A stretch of DNA of 64,000 bases. Source: Amycolatopsis endophytica. Lineage in GTDB: Bacteria; Actinomycetota; Actinomycetes; Mycobacteriales; Pseudonocardiaceae. The notes under the pieces are model-generated. The model searched no databases. It worked only from the letters and a program-made list of their open reading frames with translations, and was not told the origin of the DNA. Below are positions 8,248-16,710 of this stretch, piece by piece. Position 1 is the first letter of the stretch. Each line of letters starts with the position of its first letter. The stretch lies in contig NZ_JACCFK010000001.1 of NCBI RefSeq assembly GCF_013410405.1, forward strand, positions 3,038,001-3,102,000, read 5' to 3'. Position numbers and translations under genes: made by a program.

Positions 8248-10407
8248 ATGACCAACACTATTCGCTGGGACTCCGACGCCGACGGCATCGTCGTGCTCAC
8301 CCTGGACGACCCCAACCAGTCGGCCAACACGATGAACGCCGACTTCCGCGAGTCGTTCAAGAACATCGTCGAGCGCCTGGAGTCCGAAAAGGACTCGATC
8401 ACCGGTGTGGTGATCGCCTCGGCCAAGAAGACGTTCTTCGCGGGTGGTGACCTCAACGACCTGATCCAGGCGTCGCCGGAGCTGGCCGAGGAAATCACCA
8501 ACAGCACCAACGCGATGAAGGACCAGCTGCGCCGACTGGAGACGCTGGGCAAGCCGGTCGTTGCGGCGATCAACGGCGCCGCGCTCGGTGGTGGCCTGGA
8601 GATCGCGCTGGCCACGCACCATCGCATCGTCGCGGACGTCCCGGGCTGCGTCGTCGGCCTCCCCGAGGTGAGCCTGGGCCTGCTGCCCGGCGGTGGGGGC
8701 ATCGTGCGCACCGTCCGGCTGCTCGGCATCCAGAGCGCCGTGCTGAACGTGCTGGTGCAGGGCCAGCGGCACAAGCCCGCCAAGGCGCTGGAGATCGGTC
8801 TCGTGCACGAGGTCGTGTCCAGTGTGGACGAGCTGCTGCCGAAGGCCAAGGAGTGGATCAAGGCCAATCCCGAGGCGCAGCAGCCGTGGGACGTCAAGGG
8901 CTACAAGATGCCCGGCGGTTCCCCCACGAATCCGAAGTTCGCGGCGAATCTGCCCGCGTTCCCGGCGAACCTGCGCAAGCAGATCAAGGGTGCGCCGATG
9001 CCCGCGCCGCGGGCGATCCTGGCCGCTGCGGTCGAGGGTGCGCTGGTCGACGTCGAGACCGCGACGCAGATCGAGACCCGGTACTTCGTCAGCCTGGCCA
9101 CCGGTCAGGTCGCGAAGAACATGACGAAGGCGTTCTTCTTCGACTTGCAGCACATCAACTCGGGGGGCTCGCGGCCCGACGGGTACGACAAGTACAAGGC
9201 GCAGAAGGTCGGCGTGCTGGGCGCGGGCATGATGGGCGCCGCGATCGCCTACGTGTCGGCGAAGGCGGGCATCGACGTAGTGCTCAAGGACGTCTCGCAG
9301 GAGGCGGCCGAGAAGGGCAAGGGCTACGCGGTCAAGCTCGAAGAGAAGGCGCTGTCCCGTGGCAAGACCACGAAGGAGAAGTCGGACGCGCTGCTGGCGC
9401 GCATCAAGCCGACGGGCGACCCGGCGGACTTCGCGGGCGTCGACTTCGTGATCGAGGCCGTGTTCGAGAGCCAGGAACTCAAGCACAAGGTCTTCGGCGA
9501 GATCGAGGGCGTCGTCAACCCGGATGCCGTGCTCGGTTCGAACACGTCCACCCTGCCCATCACCGGCCTCGCGCAGGGTGTGCAGCGGCAGGAGGACTTC
9601 ATCGGCATCCACTTCTTCTCGCCGGTGGACAAGATGCCGCTCGTGGAGATCATCCGCGGTGAGAAGACCTCGGACGCGACCCTGGCGAAGGTCTTCGACT
9701 ACACCCTGCAGATCAAGAAGACCCCGATCGTCGTCAATGACAGCCGTGGTTTCTTCACCAGCCGGGTGATCGGCACGTTCATCAACGAGGCCGTGGCCGC
9801 GGTGGGTGAGGGTGTCGAACCGGCGTCGATCGAGCAGGCTGGTTCGCAGGCGGGCTACCCGGCGCCGCCGCTGCAGCTGATGGACGAGCTGACCCTGACC
9901 CTGCCGCGCAAGATCCGGCAGGAGACGAGGGCGGCCATCGAGGCGGCGGGCGGCACCTGGCAGGCGCACGCCTCCGAAGCGGTGATCGACCGCATGATCG
10001 AGGAGTTCGACCGCAAGGGCAGGTCGACGGGCGCCGGTTTCTACGAGTACGAAGACGGCAAGCGCACCCGCATCTGGCCGGGCCTGCGTGACGCGTTCAA
10101 GTCCGGCAGCGGCACCGTACCGTTCAAGGACCTGCAGGAACGCATGCTGTTCGCCGAGGCGCTGGAGACCGTGAGGTGCTTCGACGAGGGTGTGCTGACC
10201 TCGGTGCAGGACGCCAACATCGGCTCGATCTTCGGCATCGGTTTCCCGGCGTGGACGGGTGGTGTCATCCAGTACATCAACCAGTACGAGGGCGGCCTCG
10301 CAGGTTTCGTCGCACGGGCCGAGGAACTGGCCGCGAAGTACGGCGACCACTTCCAGCCGCCGGAGTCGCTGGTGAAGAAGGCCGAAGCAGGCGAGAAGTT
10401 CGAATAG
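8248..10407 (+). CDS. fadB: Multifunctional fatty-acid oxidation enzyme FadB (enoyl-CoA hydratase/3-hydroxyacyl-CoA dehydrogenase)
   Basis: A 719-residue protein. The N-terminal crotonase domain (about 1-300) has FFAGGDLNDL, INGAALGGGLEIALA and GLPEVSLGLLPGGGG for the oxyanion hole and catalytic acids. The NAD-binding domain begins near 321 (VGVLGAGMMGAAIAYVSAKA), followed by NTSTLPI and IGIHFFSPVDKMPLVEIIRG of hydroxyacyl-CoA dehydrogenases, then the C-terminal helical domain. It hydrates enoyl-CoA and oxidises the product to 3-ketoacyl-CoA, passing it to FadA. Length and order match mycobacterial fadA-fadB. Start ATG at 8248 is 2 nt after the fadA stop. A hairpin terminator follows. Confidence 0.93.
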   Translation: MTNTIRWDSDADGIVVLTLDDPNQSANTMNADFRESFKNIVERLESEKDSITGVVIASAKKTFFAGGDLNDLIQASPELAEEITNSTNAMKDQLRRLETLGKPVVAAINGAALGGGLEIALATHHRIVADVPGCVVGLPEVSLGLLPGGGGIVRTVRLLGIQSAVLNVLVQGQRHKPAKALEIGLVHEVVSSVDELLPKAKEWIKANPEAQQPWDVKGYKMPGGSPTNPKFAANLPAFPANLRKQIKGAPMPAPRAILAAAVEGALVDVETATQIETRYFVSLATGQVAKNMTKAFFFDLQHINSGGSRPDGYDKYKAQKVGVLGAGMMGAAIAYVSAKAGIDVVLKDVSQEAAEKGKGYAVKLEEKALSRGKTTKEKSDALLARIKPTGDPADFAGVDFVIEAVFESQELKHKVFGEIEGVVNPDAVLGSNTSTLPITGLAQGVQRQEDFIGIHFFSPVDKMPLVEIIRGEKTSDATLAKVFDYTLQIKKTPIVVNDSRGFFTSRVIGTFINEAVAAVGEGVEPASIEQAGSQAGYPAPPLQLMDELTLTLPRKIRQETRAAIEAAGGTWQAHASEAVIDRMIEEFDRKGRSTGAGFYEYEDGKRTRIWPGLRDAFKSGSGTVPFKDLQERMLFAEALETVRCFDEGVLTSVQDANIGSIFGIGFPAWTGGVIQYINQYEGGLAGFVARAEELAAKYGDHFQPPESLVKKAEAGEKFE

Positions 10408-10424
10408 CCCAGACCTAGCAACAC

Positions 10425-10460
10425 AAGTGCCCCTTCCGCGCAAGCGGGAGGGGCACTTTT
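10425..10460 (+). terminator. Rho-independent terminator of fadA-fadB
   Basis: AAGTGCCCCTTCCGC pairs with GCGGGAGGGGCACTT (15 bp, one mismatch) around a short loop, followed by TTTT. It lies 18 nt after the fadB stop. Confidence 0.85.
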
Positions 10461-10465
10461 CGTTG

Positions 10466-10720
10466 TCCGGCAACGAAAGCCAAGTACCCGACCGCCCCAG
10501 ACCTCCCCCGCCCCGATCCCCAGCCCGCTTCGGTCGCCGATCAGACGGGTCAAGGTACTCTTTCCCGCCTTGACCCGTCTGCTCGGCGACTGGAACCATC
10601 CGCGAGGAGGGGCGGGGGAGGTCGTGAGGTGACCGACTACTGCACGGCAGCGCGCCCAGCGGCTCGCCTGCCCCACGCGCCGGTTCAAAGATCAAGGGAT
10701 AGTCCTCGCCGGACGGGCTG
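10466..10720. repeat. Dispersed nested-palindrome element, copy 1
   Basis: This gene-free stretch has a second, inverted copy at 43468-43725. Its core folds as nested stems: 10501-10514 with 10609-10622 (ACCTCCCCCGCCCC, 14 bp), 10533-10540 with 10583-10590 (GTCGCCGA), and 10542-10555 with 10568-10581 (CAGACGGGTCAAGG, 14 bp, perfect). Homology between copies extends outward to CCGGCAACG on one side and to GTCCTCGCCGGAC on the other. There is no coding content. It may be a MITE-like or REP-like element, or a structured RNA. Confidence 0.7.
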
Positions 10721-10774
10721 GCTCCGGGAGGACCGCTCAGCTTCGGGGTTACTGCAGCTCGCTGGCGCTCGCCG

Positions 10775-12328
10775 CTAAAGCAACGGCGGAATGGCCGCGT
10801 CGATCAGGTGCGGGCCGGGCTCGTCCACGGCCTTTCGGAACTGCTCCGCCAGCTCTTCGGCCGTCGTAGCACGGGTGGCCGGGACGCCCATTCCCTCGGC
10901 GATCTTCACGAAGTCCAGGTCGGGGCGCGCGAGGTCCAGCAGGTCCTTCGCCTTGGGGCCGGCCGCCTCGGCGCCCACGCGCTGCAGTTCCATCCGCAGG
11001 ATCGCGTACGCGTGGTTGTTGAGGATCACCGTCGTCACGTTCAGATTTTCCCGTGCCATCGTCCACAGCGCGGAGATGGTGTAGAGAGCGCTGCCGTCGG
11101 CCTGCAGGGCGATCACCGGGCGGTCCGGTGCGGCGATGGCTGCGCCCACCGCCGCGGGCAGGCCCTGTCCGATCGCGCCGCCGGTCAGGGTGAGCACGTC
11201 ATGCCGGGGTGCGCCCGCCGTGGCGCCCGGTAACAGCAGGCCCGAAGTATTGGCCTCGTCGGAAATGATCGCGCCCTCCGGCAACAGCGCGCCGATCACG
11301 TCGACCCAGTTCTGCACCGTCAACTCACCGCTGGGCAGCTCGGGCCGGGATGGGGCCTGCAACACGGGCTCGGTGTCGGGGGCGACCTCGTCGGCCAGCG
11401 CTTCCAGTGCGGCGACGACGTCCTGGTCCAGCCCGGCCAGCGTGTGGACCTGCGCGCCCTCCGGAACCAGGTCGCTGGGCTTGCCGGGGTAGGCGAAGAA
11501 CGACACTGGCGCCTTCGTTCCGGCGACGACGACGTGCTTGATGCCTTCCAACTGCCAGGCGACCTGCTCGGCCAGGTACGCCAGGCGCTCGATGGTGGGC
11601 AGACCGGCGCCGCGTTCCAGGCGGGCCGGGAAGGTTTCCACGAACGGCTTGCACCCGGTGGCCGTGGCGATGCGGCTCAGGGCGCGGAGGCCGGGCTCAC
11701 GGCACGCGGCGCCCCCGATGAGCAACGCCACCGGCTCCCCGGAGCGCAGCACCTCGGCCACCGACTTGACCGTAGTGTCGCCGACGGTCTGCGGGACGCG
11801 TGGCGGCACCGGCTTCACGGCGACCCCACCATCGCCCCACGAGACGTCCGCGGGCAGGATCAGGGTGGCGACCCGGCCCGGTGCCTCACGTGAAGCGGCG
11901 ACGGCGAAAGCCGCGTCGGCCCCGACCTCGGCACTGCTCACCGACCGGCGCACCCACCCTTCGAGGGAACCGGCGATCGCCTCGATGTCCGACTCCAGCG
12001 GCGCGTCGTACTTCTTGTGGTAGGTCGCGTGATCGCCGATCACGTTCACCACCGGCACGTGCCCGCGCCGGGCGTTGTGCAGGTTCGCCAGGCCGTTGCC
12101 CAGCCCCGGCCCCAGGTGCAGCAGCGTCGCCGCCGGTTTGCCCGCGATCCGCGCGTAGCCGTCCGCGGCACCGGTCACCACGCCCTCGTACAGGGCGAGC
12201 ACACCGCGCATCTCGGGAACCGAATCGAGCGCGGCGACGAAATGCATCTCCGAGGTGCCGGGGTTGGAGAAGCACACGTCGACACCCGCGTCGACGAGCG
12301 TGCGGATCAGGGACTGCGCGCCGTTCAT
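10775..12328 (-). CDS. ThDP-dependent enzyme, IlvX-like (acetolactate-synthase family)
   Basis: A 517-residue thiamine-diphosphate enzyme. The activating Glu is E48 (LALYEGVVTGAADGYAR), and the ThDP/metal motif is ADGSALYTISALW followed by NN (VILNN). It strongly resembles mycobacterial IlvX (about 515 residues), which is annotated as an acetolactate synthase but is closer to benzoylformate-decarboxylase-like enzymes; the FAD-site signature of true IlvB is not evident. It lies 8 nt after the FAD-linked hydroxyacid oxidase gene in one operon, so a 2-oxo acid made by that enzyme is a plausible substrate. Exact reaction unknown. Confidence 0.8.
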   Translation of the reverse strand: MNGAQSLIRTLVDAGVDVCFSNPGTSEMHFVAALDSVPEMRGVLALYEGVVTGAADGYARIAGKPAATLLHLGPGLGNGLANLHNARRGHVPVVNVIGDHATYHKKYDAPLESDIEAIAGSLEGWVRRSVSSAEVGADAAFAVAASREAPGRVATLILPADVSWGDGGVAVKPVPPRVPQTVGDTTVKSVAEVLRSGEPVALLIGGAACREPGLRALSRIATATGCKPFVETFPARLERGAGLPTIERLAYLAEQVAWQLEGIKHVVVAGTKAPVSFFAYPGKPSDLVPEGAQVHTLAGLDQDVVAALEALADEVAPDTEPVLQAPSRPELPSGELTVQNWVDVIGALLPEGAIISDEANTSGLLLPGATAGAPRHDVLTLTGGAIGQGLPAAVGAAIAAPDRPVIALQADGSALYTISALWTMARENLNVTTVILNNHAYAILRMELQRVGAEAAGPKAKDLLDLARPDLDFVKIAEGMGVPATRATTAEELAEQFRKAVDEPGPHLIDAAIPPLL

Positions 12329-12336
12329 CTCACTCC

Positions 12337-13710
12337 TCAGTCGAACAGGACATCCGGGTTCAGGATGCCCTTCGGGTCGAAGGCCTGCTTGATCCGGCGC
12401 AGCAGCGCGACCTTGGCCGGGTCTTCGAGCGCGAGAAAGTGGTCCTTCTTCGCCTGCCCGATGCCGTGCTCACCGGAAATGGCCCCGCCCACCGCCACCG
12501 CGACGGCGAAGATGCCGTGCAGCAGCTTGTGCCGCTTCTCCGTGTCCTTGCAGAAGATCGCCAAGTGGACGTTCCCGTCGCCGGCGTGCCCGCAGCCGAT
12601 CGCCCCCGCTTCCGCGGCCGCCGCGAGTTCCCGCGCCTTCGCGAGGAAGCCGGGCATTTCGGAACGCGGCACGACGACGTCGATCACGTCGTCGGCACCG
12701 GCGGCCTTCGCGGTCCAGAACGCCTTTTCGCGGGCCTCGATCAGCTTGCGGGCCGAACCGCCGTCGAGCACGTACACGTCGCTCGCGCCCAGATCGCCGA
12801 GCAGTTCCCCGGCCCGCTGGACGTCACCGTCGAGACGGTCGCCGTCGCGGTTTTCCAGGCCCACCACCAGATACGCCTGGGTGGCGTTGCGGACCTCCTC
12901 CGGGACGCCCAGTTCCAGCTTCTCGTTGTAGCTGATCGCGGCCATGGTGAGGTTGTCGATGTATTCGAGGATGCTGGGGGTCAGCCCGCTCGCGATGATC
13001 TCCGGGACGGCCCGCATCACCTGGTCGAGATCGCCGAACGGGGCGAGCAGCGTCGCGGCGTGGGGCAGGCGCGGGTACAGCTTGACGGTGACCTCGGTGA
13101 CCAGCGCGAGGGTGCCCTCCGAGCCGATGATCAGCTGGGTCAGGTCGTAGCCGCTGGAGATCTTGGACGTCTTCCCGCCGGTCGTGATCACCTCACCGCC
13201 GGGCAGGACCGCCTGCAGGCCCACGATGTTGTGCCGCGCCACGCCGTACTTGACGGCGCGCATGCCCCCGGCGTTGGTGCCGACGTTGCCGCCGACGCTC
13301 GCGCTCAGCTCACCCGGGTAGACGGTGTAGGCGAGACCGGCTTCCCTGGTGGCCTCGTCCAGCTCCGACAGGGTGACTCCGGGCTGCACGACCGCCACCT
13401 GATTGGCGGTGTCGATCGCCAGGACCGCGTTCATCCGCTCGAACGAGACGACCAGGCCGTCCTCGCGTGGGCGAGCCGCCCCGGACAGCCCGCTGCCGGA
13501 GCCACGCGCCGTGACCGGGATTTCGTGCTCGGCGGCGAGGGCCAGCAGCGCCGAGACCTCGTCGGCCGTGGACGGCTTGGCCACGTACGCGGGCTTCGCG
13601 GCGCCGACCGTCAGGGACTCGTCGTGCGCGTAGTCCTCGGGAACCGCGTCACCCGTGAGCAGGTTGCGCTCGCCGACGATCTCGGCGATCCGCGCGGTTA
13701 CGTCGCCCAT
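12337..13710 (-). CDS. FAD-linked D-2-hydroxyacid oxidase/dehydrogenase (GlcD/Dld family)
   Basis: A 457-residue flavoprotein. The PCMH-type FAD-binding domain occupies about 35-215 (PVTARGSGSGLSGAARPRED, ELSASVGGNVGTNAGGMRAV, IIGSEGTLALVTEVTVKL). The FAD-oxidase C-terminal domain follows, with GCGHAGDGNVHLAIF and GGAISGEHGIGQAKK as ligands for metal and substrate. Members oxidise glycolate or D-lactate-type 2-hydroxyacids to 2-oxo acids. It is first gene of a two-gene operon with the ThDP enzyme downstream. Family is sure; substrate unresolved. Confidence 0.87.
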   Translation of the reverse strand: MGDVTARIAEIVGERNLLTGDAVPEDYAHDESLTVGAAKPAYVAKPSTADEVSALLALAAEHEIPVTARGSGSGLSGAARPREDGLVVSFERMNAVLAIDTANQVAVVQPGVTLSELDEATREAGLAYTVYPGELSASVGGNVGTNAGGMRAVKYGVARHNIVGLQAVLPGGEVITTGGKTSKISSGYDLTQLIIGSEGTLALVTEVTVKLYPRLPHAATLLAPFGDLDQVMRAVPEIIASGLTPSILEYIDNLTMAAISYNEKLELGVPEEVRNATQAYLVVGLENRDGDRLDGDVQRAGELLGDLGASDVYVLDGGSARKLIEAREKAFWTAKAAGADDVIDVVVPRSEMPGFLAKARELAAAAEAGAIGCGHAGDGNVHLAIFCKDTEKRHKLLHGIFAVAVAVGGAISGEHGIGQAKKDHFLALEDPAKVALLRRIKQAFDPKGILNPDVLFD

Positions 13711-13828
13711 GACGTGCCCATCCTTTCCTGCGCCTGCCGTTGACCCGCAGCGTAGTACGAGGCGGCGGCGGACCGGAAGCGAAGGAGATTCATGTCTTGG
13801 CGGGCGCGCGCGGTGGCACCATCTCGGT

Positions 13829-14338
13829 ATGCGTATTCGTCCTGCCGTACCCGGGGACGTACCGGGAATCGCGGAAGTGCACGTGCTGGCCTGGCAGTCC
13901 GGCTATCGCGGGTTGCTCCCGGACGAACTGCTCGACGGGCTCGAACCCGCGCAACGGTTCGAGAGGTGGACGGACATCGTTGCCACGAACGCGCTGCCGG
14001 ACCGGGGCACGCTCGTCGCCGTGCAGGAGGGGCGCGTCGACGGGTTCGTGCACCTGGGGCCCAACCGTGATGAGGGGCTCCCGGAAAGCGTGGGGGAAAT
14101 CTGGTCGTTCTACGTCCGGCCTGCGACCTGGCGGGGAGGCGTCGGACGGAAATTGATGGCCGAGGCTCTGCGGAACCTCTCGTCGGCGGGGTTCGAGGCC
14201 GCGACATTGTGGGTGCTCGACGGCAACGACCGCGCCATGAGCTTTTACCGCGCCTGTGGATTCGAACCGGACGGAGCAGTCAAGGCGGATTACCGGGGGG
14301 GCGCGCTCCGGAATCTGCGGTACCGCCGCGGTTTGTGA
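13829..14338 (+). CDS. GNAT-family N-acetyltransferase
   Basis: A 169-residue acetyltransferase. The acetyl-CoA binding segment is about 96-120 (SFYVRPATWRGGVGRKLMAE), followed by EAATLWVLDGNDRAMSFYRACGFEPDG, which is motif B with the usual Tyr. ATG at 13829 is chosen because the GNAT fold begins there (MRIRPAVPGDVPGIAEVH); upstream open frame is unlikely coding. Acceptor unknown. A terminator follows immediately. Confidence 0.87.
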   Translation: MRIRPAVPGDVPGIAEVHVLAWQSGYRGLLPDELLDGLEPAQRFERWTDIVATNALPDRGTLVAVQEGRVDGFVHLGPNRDEGLPESVGEIWSFYVRPATWRGGVGRKLMAEALRNLSSAGFEAATLWVLDGNDRAMSFYRACGFEPDGAVKADYRGGALRNLRYRRGL

Positions 14339-14340
14339 GC

Positions 14341-14374
14341 GCGGGGCCGGTCCGCGCCAACGTACCGGCCCCGC
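14341..14374. terminator. Terminator after the GNAT gene
   Basis: GCGGGGCCGGT at 14341-14351 pairs perfectly with ACCGGCCCCGC at 14364-14374 across a 12-nt loop, starting 3 nt after the stop codon. A TT follows. A second hairpin (CTGGCTGG-N6-CCAGCCAG, 14379-14400) overlaps the end of the small reverse ORF. Confidence 0.75.
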
Positions 14375-14387
14375 TTACCTGGCTGGA

Positions 14388-14474
14388 TCAGACCAGCCAG
14401 CCGAGGACGTGCGCGAGGCCGGCCAGGATGTTGCTGACGATGTCGTGGCCGTGGTGGAAGTGCGCGGCGAACAT
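14388..14474 (-). CDS. Putative 28-residue small protein
   Basis: ATG at 14474 opens a 28-codon frame with AAGGAG 8 nt upstream, an unusually good ribosome site. The N-terminal third is His-rich (MFAAHFHHGHD) and the rest is amphipathic/hydrophobic (IVSNILAGLAHVLGWLV), so a membrane-associated peptide is likely. The upstream leader is AT-rich compared with the genome, as expected for a promoter. The stop is followed by the terminator hairpins at 14341-14400. I know no named family; the case rests on start context and hydrophobic pattern. Confidence 0.5.
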   Translation of the reverse strand: MFAAHFHHGHDIVSNILAGLAHVLGWLV

Positions 14475-14677
14475 TCGGAGGGGCTCCTTAGTAAATCAAT
14501 TCTTGCCGAAATCTGACTGCTTTCGAAAGCAAGGAAAGATTTTCAGCTCGCCCGGGAAGTGTCAAACGGCCCGGGAAAGCAGGAAGCCCCGTCATCGTGC
14601 GGGGGGAAAATCCCGACAGCCTAAACATGTAACACTTTCGGGTCTGCGGGCGGGGTGGCATTGCGCCGCCGGTAGCG

Positions 14678-14746
14678 CGATCGGGCGGGGTCACCTGGGA
14701 CGATGCCGATCTTGATCCGGCACCCCGGGTGACTCCCGCCCGATCG
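14678..14746. other. Large intergenic hairpin
   Basis: CGATCGGGCGGG at 14678-14689 pairs with CCCGCCCGATCG at 14735-14746. Inside it TCACC (14691-14695) pairs with GGTGA (14728-14732), and TGCCG with CGGCA. The region 14475-14841 has no gene besides the leader of the small ORF. A second hairpin GGGGATC-N7-GATCCCC lies near 14801-14821. Possible structured RNA or terminator for either flank. Confidence 0.45.
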
Positions 14747-14841
14747 GGTGAGAGTTACTGCCACGTAAGGTGATTCCCCATGATCACGCTAATGAGTGAC
14801 GGGGATCTGGGGTTGATCCCCTAACGACCGCAGGTCGAGCG

Positions 14842-15342
14842 TCACTCCGCGCGGGCGAACGAGAGGGTTTCGCCCTCGACGCCGCGCAGCCAGAGGTCCT
14901 GGGCGGCCTCCGCCATTTCCGGCAGTCCCTCCACGATCGTGGCGAAGACGTTGCCCGGGACCCAGCCCGCGTCGCCGTTGATCAGGAGGTTGTTCCGGCC
15001 GTAGAAGATGGCCAGATCGGTCGCGCCCTGATCGCTGTGAGCCTCGCTGCTGTCCTCGTACCCGTACGCCGGATTACCGATTTCCCACGCCTCGAATCCG
15101 AAATAGACGACGTCGCCGGGAATGGGGGTGATGGTCGGGTTCTCGCGGCCCGGCTTCGGCTCGGCGAACGGCGGGACCAGTGTGTAGACCTCGTTGCGGG
15201 CGTACTTCGCGTGGTAGGCCGATCCGCTCTGTGGCAGCGCGTCCCACACCGCCTGGCAGGTCCGCGGCGCCTCCGCGTCCAGCAGCACGGCGCGGCAGGA
15301 CACGCCACGCTTGTCGAGCGAAATGGTGATGTAGCGGGACAA
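14842..15342 (-). CDS. DUF3830 family protein
   Basis: A 166-residue protein with the features of DUF3830, a cyclophilin-like beta barrel: SCRAVLLDAEAPRTCQAVWD at the front, GSAYHAKYARNEVYTLVPPF, PGDVVYFGFEAWEI, and TDLAIFYGRNN. DUF3830 genes often sit in catabolic clusters with amidases and aminotransferases, but no biochemical role is established. It starts 12 nt after the aminotransferase stop and ends that operon. Confidence 0.75.
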   Translation of the reverse strand: MSRYITISLDKRGVSCRAVLLDAEAPRTCQAVWDALPQSGSAYHAKYARNEVYTLVPPFAEPKPGRENPTITPIPGDVVYFGFEAWEIGNPAYGYEDSSEAHSDQGATDLAIFYGRNNLLINGDAGWVPGNVFATIVEGLPEMAEAAQDLWLRGVEGETLSFARAE

Positions 15343-15354
15343 AGTACGTTCTCC

Positions 15355-16614
15355 CTACTTGGAACCGGTGACGGTCGCGACGGTCTCGGCCCAGATCGCC
15401 AGTGCGTCGTCGATCTGCTCGGCGGTGACCACGAGCGGCGGGATCATCCGCACGACGTTCGAGTACGCTCCGCAGGTCAGCAGTAGCAGACCGCGCCGCG
15501 CCGCCTCCTGCTGCGCCGCCGCGGCCAGCGCGGTGTCCGGCGTGCCGTCGGCCTTGGTGAACTCCGACCCGACGAGCAGACCCAGCCCGCGCACCTCGCC
15601 GATCTCGGGCGTCTTGTCGGCGATCAGCCGGGCACCCTCGATCAGCTGCGTACCGCGTGCGGCCGCGTTTTCGACCAGGTTCTCCTCCTCGATCACGTCG
15701 AGGGTGGCCAGTGCGGCCGCGCACGAGACCGCGTTGCCGCCGTACGTGCCGCCCTGCGAACCCGGGAACGCCTTGGCCATCAGCTCCTTGGACGCCGCGA
15801 TGCCGGACAGCGGGAAACCGCTCGCCAGGCCCTTCGCGATCAGCACGACGTCCGGCTTGACGTCGAAGTGGTCGTGGCCCCAGAACCGCCCGGTGCGACC
15901 GAACCCGGTCTGGATCTCGTCGAGCACCAGCAGGATGCCGTGCTTGTCCGCGCGCTCACGCAGCCCGGCCATGAACTCCGGGTTGGCGGGCACGTATCCG
16001 CCCTCGCCGAGCATCGGCTCGATGAAGAACGCGGCCGTCTCGTTCGGCGCGCTCATCGTCTGGAACAGGTAGTCCAGCTCGCGCAGCGCGAACTTCGTGG
16101 CGGTCTGCTCGTCCCAGCCGTAGTGGTAGGCGTAGGGGAAGGGCGCGACGTGCACCCCGCCCATGAGCGGCGAGATGCCCGCGCTGAACCGGGTGCCGGA
16201 AGTGGTCATGGAGGCGGCGGCAACCGTGCGGCCGTGGAACCCGCCCTGGAAGACGACCACGTTCGGCCGTCCGGTGGCCTGCCGGGCCAGCCGCAGCGCG
16301 GCTTCGACGGCCTCGCTGCCGGAGTTGGCGTAGAACAGCGAATCCAGCCCGGCGGGCAGCACGTCGCCGAGCCGCTCGGTCAGCTTCAGCAGCGGCTGGT
16401 GCATCACCGTCGTGTACTGGGCGTGGATGACCTTGCCGATCTGCTCCCGCGCGGCCGCGACCACCTTGGGGTGGCAGTGGCCGGTGCTGGTCACGCCGAT
16501 GCCCGCGGTGAAGTCGAGGTGACGGTTGCCGTCGACGTCGTAGAGGTAGGCGCCTTCGCCGTGCTCGACGACGACCGGAGTGGCCTGCTTGAGCAGGGGG
16601 GAGAGCTGGGCCAT
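15355..16614 (-). CDS. Class III PLP aminotransferase (GabT-like)
   Basis: A 419-residue omega-aminotransferase. PLP-binding features are NSGSEAVEAALRLAR (about 97-111), LDEIQTGFGRTGRFW (231-245) and the Schiff-base Lys K261 (VVLIAKGLASGFPLSG). The product would be an aldehyde or oxo acid from an omega- or alpha-amino compound. It is divergent from an aldehyde dehydrogenase across a GntR-type operator, a pairing seen for GABA-like and other amine breakdown. ATG at 16614 with AGGAGT upstream. Substrate unknown. Confidence 0.88.
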   Translation of the reverse strand: MAQLSPLLKQATPVVVEHGEGAYLYDVDGNRHLDFTAGIGVTSTGHCHPKVVAAAREQIGKVIHAQYTTVMHQPLLKLTERLGDVLPAGLDSLFYANSGSEAVEAALRLARQATGRPNVVVFQGGFHGRTVAAASMTTSGTRFSAGISPLMGGVHVAPFPYAYHYGWDEQTATKFALRELDYLFQTMSAPNETAAFFIEPMLGEGGYVPANPEFMAGLRERADKHGILLVLDEIQTGFGRTGRFWGHDHFDVKPDVVLIAKGLASGFPLSGIAASKELMAKAFPGSQGGTYGGNAVSCAAALATLDVIEEENLVENAAARGTQLIEGARLIADKTPEIGEVRGLGLLVGSEFTKADGTPDTALAAAAQQEAARRGLLLLTCGAYSNVVRMIPPLVVTAEQIDDALAIWAETVATVTGSK

Positions 16615-16647
16615 GACGGCATGACTCCTAACGCGGTGAAGGCTTGT

Positions 16648-16663
16648 AGATTGTTGACAATCT
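16648..16663. promoter_or_regulatory. GntR-type operator, site 1
   Basis: AGATTGTTGACAATCT is a 16-bp palindrome with a central TG, midway between the divergent aminotransferase and aldehyde dehydrogenase genes. Its 14-bp core is repeated exactly at 25983-25996 and its ATTGT-NN-ACAAT skeleton at 25162-25173. This fits FadR-subfamily GntR sites. Confidence 0.7.
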
Positions 16664-16710
16664 GTCTAGCATGGCCGGTGGACAGGCGCAAGGTTGATCA
16701 GGAGGACTGG

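Noticed and set aside
7588..10695. A 1035-codon open frame antisense to fadA-fadB
   Set aside because: It mirrors the high third-position GC of fadA-fadB, has Arg/Val/Asp/Leu-rich shadow composition and no recognisable domain.
14780..14824. A 14-codon frame (MITLMSDGDLGLIP) with AGGTG upstream, possible leader peptide
   Set aside because: No forward gene follows for 1.9 kb, so there is nothing for it to regulate.
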